The notes under the pieces: generated by a model
What the model was told of the DNA's origin: nothing
What the model saw: the letters and a program-made list of their open reading frames with translations, nothing else
The model's database searches: none
Source of the DNA: UBA7803 sp041690675
GTDB taxonomy: Bacteria; Pseudomonadota; Gammaproteobacteria; Pseudomonadales; Azotimanducaceae
NCBI GenBank assembly: GCA_041690675.1
Contig: JAWLGU010000013.1
Span: 1 to 64,000 of the forward strand
DNA: 64,000 nucleotides
Reading direction: 5' to 3'
Translations under genes and position numbers: made by a program
Shown here: positions 58,859 through 64,000 of the stretch, piece by piece
How the letters are laid out: each line of letters begins with the position of its first letter
Position numbering within the stretch: position 1 is the stretch's first letter

Positions 58859-60634
58859 GTGGCATTCGATTATGGTTCGATTGATCTGGGGATTCGCAAC
58901 CCGTTCCGGACGGAGGGCACGGTGCGCAGCGTGGCCGGTACGCTTGTTGCGGTGCTGGGGATCGTCGCGTTGCTGTCCGTGCAGGGCACCATCGCTGGGG
59001 GTGCGAGAGCAGAAGGCATCGCGACAGCACTGGTGGGCCTGGGCCTGACGGGTGCCGGCCTGGTGATGGTCGGGCGTGGTCTGTTCAAGGTCTTCCGCTT
59101 TTTCGTCGGGCGCAGCGTACCGGCGGATCTCGCACCCAACGTCGAGAAGAGTCAGAAGAGTAAAGGGCCCATCAGCCCGACCTATACCGACGAGGAACTG
59201 GAGCAGATGCTTCAGGGCCGCCAGAACCTCAGCTTCGAAGAACCCGAGGACTGGTTTTCCCGGCTGGTGCACTCCGTATTCGGTCGCCTTCTGTATCTGC
59301 CCTACGCGTACCGGAATCTTGCTCAAAGACTGTCGCGGGCCCTGGTGCTCACGGCCGTGGCGGTGCTGAGCTATGGCCTGGCCTGGTTCTCGGGCGCTAC
59401 TGGAATCACCGACATCACGGCTACGCCGGTCATGGAATGGCTGGCGCTGCTGCTGGCGCTCTATTTGCTCGGGGTCTGGTTCCGGGCCAGTCCCCGTCTT
59501 GGCCGTGTGCTGCGTGAAGGCGCGATCAAGCTTCCCGGCCCGATCACGCTAGCCCTGTGGATTGGCGCTTCGATTCTGCTGCCGGTAGCGCTGATGGGTA
59601 TGCACATGTCCCTCGCCGAGCTGCCGGAGCTGCCGTTCGCGCCGGCCGGATACATCATCGCTGTCGTGGTGCTCGGTACGCTCAGCGTGCTTCTCTTCGG
59701 TGCGCTCATCGCTGCCCGCGCCAAGACCAGCAACCCGGTCGTGGAAGTGGCGGAGTTTCGCGACAACTGGCAGAAGTCCGTCCACCCGCAGGAAACCTTC
59801 ATCCACTTCGAGAACATCATCATGGCGAATCGGCGCTACAAGGAGGTACCGAATCGCATGTATCGCGGATTTCCGGCGCGCCTGTTCGAGCAGGGAAGCG
59901 AGGACAAGGGTGAATTCGCAGGTGAGATGATTCAGGAGGTCCAGCCGGTATTCCATACCATTCCGACCGTGAAGCTGTTCCATACCCTGAGATTGTCTGG
60001 AACGACCTTCGGCGCGGTGCTGCTGGTCGTTGCCGCCCTAGGCGTGTTCCGCCTCCCGGGACAGGTGCTGGAAGGCGAAGCGGTGATGATGGCCGAACTG
60101 CTCGCCATGCTTCCCTATCTGGCCATCGCCCTGGTGTTTGGACGGCTGCTGGTCAACGTCAGCGAGACCTTCTGGGCCGAGATGCAGTTCGAGTCGCTGA
60201 TGGTCTACTTTCAGTGCCGCGGGACCTACACGGAGTCGAAACTGTCTACCGGCACGAGCATCTACGACAGCACCCGGTCCGAGAACACGGTCGTGCGATC
60301 GAGCATGACGCTGTGGCTGATCGCCGCACGCCTCATCTCATCGACGTTCGCTACCAGCGGTGCCTCCAATCTGGAACAGCCCCGCCACGTGCTGGAAATG
60401 CACAAGGCCGAGCCGGCGCTCGACGAGATCGTGATCGACCTGCAGACGTTCCTCTCCAAACGGGAGACCATTGCGAGCCTCGACACCGAGCACGATCTTG
60501 CGGCGGCGTCGCGCATTCACCAGGTCAACCAGCGCTCCCGTGCCGCTTTGCCCCGGGGCGAACCTCATCCCCCTGTCGACAGAGATCGCATCGCAGATCA
60601 CACGGGGGACGACACCGCCACGGAGCCGACCTGA
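58859..60634 (+). CDS. Large membrane protein of unknown function
   Basis: A 591-residue protein with about seven hydrophobic segments (around residues 25-48, 55-78, 155-175, 185-205, 225-245, 255-285, 385-440), and long cytoplasmic or periplasmic stretches between. Motifs such as FHTIPTVKLFHTLRLSG and FQCRGTYTESKLSTGTSIYDSTRSE have no family I recognise. The C-terminal 60 residues are polar. The GTG at 58859 is 6 bases after a strong GGGGAGG; the GTG at 58826 lacks one. Its codons are less GC-rich than average. Confidence 0.75.
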   Translation: MAFDYGSIDLGIRNPFRTEGTVRSVAGTLVAVLGIVALLSVQGTIAGGARAEGIATALVGLGLTGAGLVMVGRGLFKVFRFFVGRSVPADLAPNVEKSQKSKGPISPTYTDEELEQMLQGRQNLSFEEPEDWFSRLVHSVFGRLLYLPYAYRNLAQRLSRALVLTAVAVLSYGLAWFSGATGITDITATPVMEWLALLLALYLLGVWFRASPRLGRVLREGAIKLPGPITLALWIGASILLPVALMGMHMSLAELPELPFAPAGYIIAVVVLGTLSVLLFGALIAARAKTSNPVVEVAEFRDNWQKSVHPQETFIHFENIIMANRRYKEVPNRMYRGFPARLFEQGSEDKGEFAGEMIQEVQPVFHTIPTVKLFHTLRLSGTTFGAVLLVVAALGVFRLPGQVLEGEAVMMAELLAMLPYLAIALVFGRLLVNVSETFWAEMQFESLMVYFQCRGTYTESKLSTGTSIYDSTRSENTVVRSSMTLWLIAARLISSTFATSGASNLEQPRHVLEMHKAEPALDEIVIDLQTFLSKRETIASLDTEHDLAAASRIHQVNQRSRAALPRGEPHPPVDRDRIADHTGDDTATEPT

Positions 60635-60689
60635 GCGACGGAGACCGCGGCGAGGAGCAGAGAGACTCATGGCCCGCCCTCACGTTGCT

Positions 60690-61382
60690 CTACCGGACGA
60701 GCTCTGCTGTACGCCGTGTAGTCGAGCCGAACCACAGGGGTTTGTCGACGACGAACTTCATCGAACGTTTCACCAGGCCTTTGCCGGGCATGAAGCCGCA
60801 GTCGAGCCACAGCCGGATCACCGCCGGAGACTCAAGGTCGATGGTCTGCTCGATCGCCACCAGGAAACCTTGGTAATCACCCGCCGGAGTCGCGAACCGC
60901 TCTCGAGTGATGGGCAGGACTCGGTGCTGATACTCGCCCTTCTGCACAACCTCTTGCGTCTCTCTGTTCAAGATCCTAGCCCTGCCGGAGGCGCTCCATG
61001 TCCGGTCGGGCACGATACTGTGGGGAAGGAGAACCACGGGCGGCTCGTACAGCACGGTCTGGCCTTCCGTCAGCACGTCCAGACGGGTGAGCAGCACGCT
61101 GCCATCCCGGAGTCGGACGAGATGGAGGATGTTGTAATCGCCAAATCGAAGTTCCCAGCGGCCTTCACCGTCTGCGGAGCTCAGTTCCAGCACGACCTGC
61201 CGTCCCTCTCCGTCTCCATCCACCACCTCGAACGTGCTTTCACCGGGAACCAGAGGGAAAAGCTCCTCGGCCTCGACCTCGAGAACCGTCGGTACCGGCG
61301 GCGCCGACGTCTCCGCGAGGAGGGACCCGGCGGCGCAGAGGCCGACGCCGATCATTAGAGCTCGCACGCAAGTCAGGTGCAT
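60690..61382 (-). CDS. Exported protein of unknown function
   Basis: This 230-residue protein has a signal peptide (MHLTCVRALMIGVGLCAAGSLLA) and a beta-rich mature domain (TFEVVDGDGEGRQVVLELSS, VVLLPHSIVPDRTWSASGRARI, QHRVLPITRERFATPAGDYQ, RLWLDCGFMPGKGLVKRSM). The layout, with paired GDY-QGF and W-x-S-x-G segments, resembles DUF3108-like periplasmic proteins, but I cannot name the family with confidence. Convergent with the large membrane protein gene. Confidence 0.75.
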   Translation of the reverse strand: MHLTCVRALMIGVGLCAAGSLLAETSAPPVPTVLEVEAEELFPLVPGESTFEVVDGDGEGRQVVLELSSADGEGRWELRFGDYNILHLVRLRDGSVLLTRLDVLTEGQTVLYEPPVVLLPHSIVPDRTWSASGRARILNRETQEVVQKGEYQHRVLPITRERFATPAGDYQGFLVAIEQTIDLESPAVIRLWLDCGFMPGKGLVKRSMKFVVDKPLWFGSTTRRTAELVR

Positions 61383-61527
61383 TGCGCCTCTCCGAGAGTC
61401 CGTGCACGGCAGGGTGCAGAAGTCGTGCCAGTGAAGCGGAGGCATCGGACAGCAGCAGTGGTCGGCCTTGCCCGTCCGGATGCCGCGCGCTGCCGCGCAG
61501 CTCGAACCCTTGTTCGTCCCAGTACAC

Positions 61528-61721
61528 TCACGCTGCCTGATTCCCCGACTCACTGAGCTTCTCCAGCGTATCGGGGAACTTCCTCACCATCAGAATCAAT
61601 GCCGCGGCCTGGGCGTTCGGCCGCGCCCGTCCTTGCTCCCAGTTCTTTAGGGTACGCGTGGATACGCGCAGGGACGGGTGAAAACGGCACGGTGTTTCTG
61701 CATGGCATCGACGCCTTCCAT
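61528..61721 (-). pseudogene. Degenerate HTH antitoxin-like gene
   Basis: Reading from 61721: MEGVDAMQKHR, the typical beginning of a HigA/MqsA-like XRE antitoxin, joined directly to AVFTRP, then a one-base frame change into LRVSTRTLKNWEQGRARPN and AQAAALILMVRKFPDTLEKL, ending at the TGA at 61528. About 35 residues between the parts, covering the first DNA-binding helices, are missing. No intact toxin partner is adjacent. The coding frame matches the family well enough to call the remnant. Confidence 0.7.
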
Positions 61722-62178
61722 CACCTCAGCGTGATGTCGATCGCGTAGTGGTTGCCATCGTCCAGCGTCACAATCAGGCGATAAACGCCCGAGGCCAGAT
61801 TGCGCGAATCCAGATTGTACTGATACGACGTCCCGCGAAGCTGGAAGCGATTGCCGGAGTCGGCAGAACCGGGTCCGTCGATGACCACCGGCTCGGATGT
61901 CGTGTCATCGTTACCCACGATACCGACCGCGAGCAGGGCCTCTGCGCCTTCGGCCACGGCGCCGTCCGCGGTCCGATCCGCACGGGCTCGGTTGCCAGAC
62001 GCAGATCCTTCGCATCCGCCTGCTGGCACCCTGACAGAGCCAGATAGAGACAACAGCCAACAGGGCAACGAGGCAACGCAAGGAACACCCTCCTTCTCAA
62101 TCCCTGGATCATCGGCCAGGGCCGGCGGCGTGCCATTCCCGAACCGTACTGAATCCGTACCGGGAGGGCCGAAGACAC
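61721..62178 (-). pseudogene. Fragment with PxKF-like C-terminal domain, frame-broken
   Basis: The last 60 or so residues of the reading that ends at 61721 (DSGNRFQLRGTSYQYNL, NLASGVYRLIVTLDDGNHY, AIDITLR) look like a PxKF-type C-terminal domain of secreted proteins. Upstream, a lipoprotein-like signal (PVGCCLYLALSGCQQADAKD) is in a different frame (start near 62100), so a single intact gene cannot be read. Either a broken lipoprotein gene or two fragments. Confidence 0.45.
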
Positions 62179-62202
62179 TCAAAACCGAGCAAACAGCCTG
62201 AC

Positions 62203-62360
62203 TGGCACGACGACGACACTGCGCCCAACGCCGGCGCCGTCTACGTGTTCGAACGCAGTGCCGACGGCGACTGGCGGCAGATCGCCTAAGCAAGGCTTCG
62301 AACACTCAAGCCAATGTCGAGTTCGGCACGCTCAGCCAGTCGGTGGACAGGACCGCCATG
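62203..62360 (+). pseudogene. FG-GAP (beta-propeller) repeat remnant with frameshift
   Basis: WHDDDTAPNAGAVYVFERSA and DGDWRQIA end at a TAA (62287-62289); in the next frame the similarity resumes at once as LSKASNTQANVEFGTLSQSV. This is the pattern of one FG-GAP integrin-like propeller blade (VYVF...W.Q.AYLKASNT) broken by a frameshift. No start or further blades remain. Confidence 0.65.
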
Positions 62361-62372
62361 TTTCAGCCCGTC

Positions 62373-62768
62373 TCACGGGTCGTGAGTCGTCAAGGTCTCG
62401 CCGTCGTCGGCCACGAATACCGCCAGCAGCCGCGCGGCCTCCGAGTCGCTGGCGTTCTCGCTGACCACGTGGTGGTCACCCGGGTTCTCGTACCACGATT
62501 CGCCGGCCTGGTAGACCCTGGCGGGTGCTCCTTCCACCTGGGAGCGGATCCTGCCAGACAGCACGTAGGCGAAGATGAAGGCCGACGGCGCGTGCCGGTG
62601 GGGCTGCGAGGCGGCGCCCGGCGGGTATTCCACCACCACCGCCGTCAGGGTCTTCCCCGGCACGTTCGGCAACGGGTGCTCGAAGGTCTTGAAGGCGCTG
62701 CCACTGTCGTGCGCCAGGGCGATGCCGGACGACAGGGCCAAGGCACAGAGCAGCGTGAGACGGCTCAT
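62373..62768 (-). CDS. Exported cupin-domain protein
   Basis: A 131-residue protein with a signal peptide (SRLTLLCALALSSGIALAH) and one cupin barrel: metal-binding histidines in PGAASQPHRHAPSAFIFAYVL and DHHVVSENAS. It is likely a periplasmic cupin of unknown substrate. Overlaps the upstream AhpD-like gene by 4 bases (ATGA), so they form one unit divergent from a MocR-type regulator. Confidence 0.88.
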   Translation of the reverse strand: MSRLTLLCALALSSGIALAHDSGSAFKTFEHPLPNVPGKTLTAVVVEYPPGAASQPHRHAPSAFIFAYVLSGRIRSQVEGAPARVYQAGESWYENPGDHHVVSENASDSEAARLLAVFVADDGETLTTHDP

Positions 62769-63238
62769 GGCGCGGCTCCCGCCAGGGCCGGCGGCGCCTC
62801 CACCGGGTGCTGATTGCGGAAGCCGATGGCGATCCGGTTCCACAGATTGATGACCCCGATCAGAGTGGTGAGATCGACCAGCTCACGGTCGCTGAACTGC
62901 CTGCGCACCTGATCGAACACGGCGTCGGGGGCGTGCGACTCGGCCACCAGGGTCAGTGCTTCGGTCCAGGCCAGGGCAGCGCGCTCTCGCTCGCTGTACA
63001 GCGGCGACTCACGCCAGGCATTCAGCAGATACAGACGCTGCTCGCTCTCTCCGTGGTGGCGCGCGTCCTTGCTGTGCATGTCGAGGCAATACGCGCAGCC
63101 GTTGACCTGGGAGGCCCGCATCTTGACGAGCTCGATCAGACTTCGCTCGAGGCCGCAGCCCCTGATGTAGGCCTCCACGCCGAGCACCGCGTCGATGGCG
63201 CCCGGCGCGGCCGCGTAGGCATCCAGTCTTGCCTCCAT
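62765..63238 (-). CDS. Carboxymuconolactone decarboxylase/AhpD-like protein
   Basis: This 157-residue protein is of the CMD family with the redox/catalytic motif C48-x2-C51-x3-H55 (CAYCLDMH), as in AhpD-type alkylhydroperoxidases, and a helical ERAALAWTEALTL segment. It probably acts in peroxide or thiol redox chemistry. With the cupin it lies opposite the regulator gene, 99 bases away, a pairing often seen with MocR regulators. Confidence 0.93.
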   Translation of the reverse strand: MEARLDAYAAAPGAIDAVLGVEAYIRGCGLERSLIELVKMRASQVNGCAYCLDMHSKDARHHGESEQRLYLLNAWRESPLYSERERAALAWTEALTLVAESHAPDAVFDQVRRQFSDRELVDLTTLIGVINLWNRIAIGFRNQHPVEAPPALAGAAP

Positions 63239-63337
63239 CGGGCTTGCTCCTTCTTCTGTTCGATGAGAGTGCCGGCAGTGTGGGCCTCACATGGACCATG
63301 ATAAAGTGCCAAAAAGCAGTTATTCGCATAGGCCAAG

Positions 63338-64000
63338 ATGACTCGCGCCACCCCTTCCGGGGTGCAGACCCTGGCGCTGGATCGGCGCAGCGCCACGCCG
63401 CTGCGCCGTCAGCTCTACGAGCGGCTGCGTGACGCCATCGCCCGCGGGATCCTCGAGCCGGGGGAACGGCTGCCCTCCGCGCGCGCCCTGGCGAACCAGC
63501 TCGCCGTGGCCCGGGGCACCGTGGATGCGGCGTACGCGACGCTGGCGGGCGAGGGATACATCGTCAGCCGCGGCGCCGCGGGCACCGTGGTTGCCGAGGG
63601 CGTGCCCGGGGAGTTGCTCGCGCGGTCGCGACGCAAGGTGGCCCGCCGGCCGCTCTCTCCCGGCACCGCCGCGGCCATTCAGCCGTTCCAGCTGGGCCTG
63701 CCGGCTATGGACGCGTTTCCCCGTAAGCTGTGGACCCGTCTGGCCGTTCGTCAGGCGCGGACCCTGTCGCTGGCGGCCATGCACGTAGCGGATCCAGCCG
63801 GGCACCGGCCGCTTCGGGAAGCCGTCATGCGCTACCTCGCGGTGGCGCGGGGCATCGAGTGCGCGCCGGAACAGCTCTTCATCACCGGCGGGTTCCAAGG
63901 CGCGCTGGGGCTGATCACCCGCGTTCTGCTGAAGCAGGGTGACCGGATCTGGCTGGAGGACCCGGGTTACGTCCTGGCGCGGGCAGCACTGGAGGCGGCA
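63338..64000 (+). CDS. MocR/PdxR-type GntR-aminotransferase regulator (partial)
   Basis: The gene runs off the right edge, leaving 221 codons of a protein usually near 480. It has a GntR winged helix (about residues 20-90: RRQLYERLRDAIARGILEP, LPSARALANQLAVARGTVDA, GYIVSRGAAGTVV) and the beginning of the fold-type I PLP aminotransferase domain (LGLPAMDAFPRKLWTRL, ITGGFQGALGLI, WLEDPGYVLARAAL). MocR regulators sense PLP-linked metabolites. Divergent from the AhpD-like/cupin pair, which it likely controls. Confidence 0.93.
   Translation, partial: MTRATPSGVQTLALDRRSATPLRRQLYERLRDAIARGILEPGERLPSARALANQLAVARGTVDAAYATLAGEGYIVSRGAAGTVVAEGVPGELLARSRRKVARRPLSPGTAAAIQPFQLGLPAMDAFPRKLWTRLAVRQARTLSLAAMHVADPAGHRPLREAVMRYLAVARGIECAPEQLFITGGFQGALGLITRVLLKQGDRIWLEDPGYVLARAALEAA

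Overview
This 64 kb window is very GC-rich, densely coded and free of phage or IS elements. Its left end carries recN-bamE-rnfH-ratA-...-smpB, the gene order of the E. coli recN/smpB region, which points to a gammaproteobacterium. The hopanoid genes, Baeyer-Villiger-type monooxygenase, tartrate-dehydratase-like enzyme and acyl-CoA dehydrogenase suggest a free-living aerobic heterotroph. Two 100-base runs of N (7519-7618 and 22236-22335) show that it is a scaffold, probably from a draft or metagenome assembly. The second run is flanked by an exact 99-bp repeat that looks like an unresolved contig overlap. No tRNA, rRNA, tmRNA or CRISPR array was seen.

Layout. 0-5.4 kb: housekeeping block (RecN, BamE, RnfH-like, RatA-like, SmpB, lumazine synthase), with a sodium:neurotransmitter-family symporter inserted between ratA and smpB. 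5.5-12.1 kb: a small membrane protein with cytochrome b561, a PhyH-type dioxygenase, two unrelated ferritin-like proteins and a TonB-dependent receptor. 12.3-21.9 kb: a hopanoid island, with a eukaryote-type squalene synthase, squalene-hopene cyclase, HpnG, HpnA, HpnH and HpnI in a tightly overlapping operon, then HpnK on the opposite strand, a YkoP-like protein and a membrane-anchored sulfotransferase. 22.4-28.0 kb: CtaG-like oxidase assembly factor, then a complete NHEJ cassette (LigD, a 68-residue nine-cysteine protein, two different Ku proteins). 28-34.7 kb: FAD/Rieske oxidoreductase, a gutted metallo-beta-lactamase gene, a triple-PAS histidine kinase with a DUF1622 protein, and MalQ. 35-41.8 kb: small exported proteins, then a five-gene minus-strand operon (acyl-CoA dehydrogenase, tartrate-dehydratase-like enolase-superfamily enzyme, ketopantoate-reductase-like protein, NTF2-like protein, thioredoxin). 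41.8-47.1 kb: epimerase, flavin monooxygenase, secreted protein and an (alpha/alpha)6-barrel glycosidase. 47.2-51.2 kb: three coupled exported proteins of unknown function, including a predicted outer-membrane barrel. 51.2-55.9 kb: a broken GyrI-like gene, an AGCS symporter, an arylamine N-acetyltransferase-like protein, and a TetR regulator with a repeat-rich operator region followed by a reductase. 55.9-62.4 kb: a visibly less GC-rich stretch with a TPR lipoprotein, NhaA, a large unknown membrane protein, a periplasmic protein and about 1 kb of gene debris. 62.4-64 kb: cupin and AhpD-like genes divergent from a MocR-type regulator that runs off the window.

The hopanoid operon should convert farnesyl diphosphate to squalene, diploptene, adenosylhopane and then N-acetylglucosaminyl or glucosaminyl bacteriohopanetetrol. 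The linked sulfotransferase raises the possibility of a further, unrecorded head-group modification. The best candidates for undescribed biology are the cysteine-rich protein translated between ligD and ku, the paired non-identical Ku proteins, the sulfotransferase/YkoP-like extension of the hopanoid locus, and the three-gene exported system at 47-51 kb.
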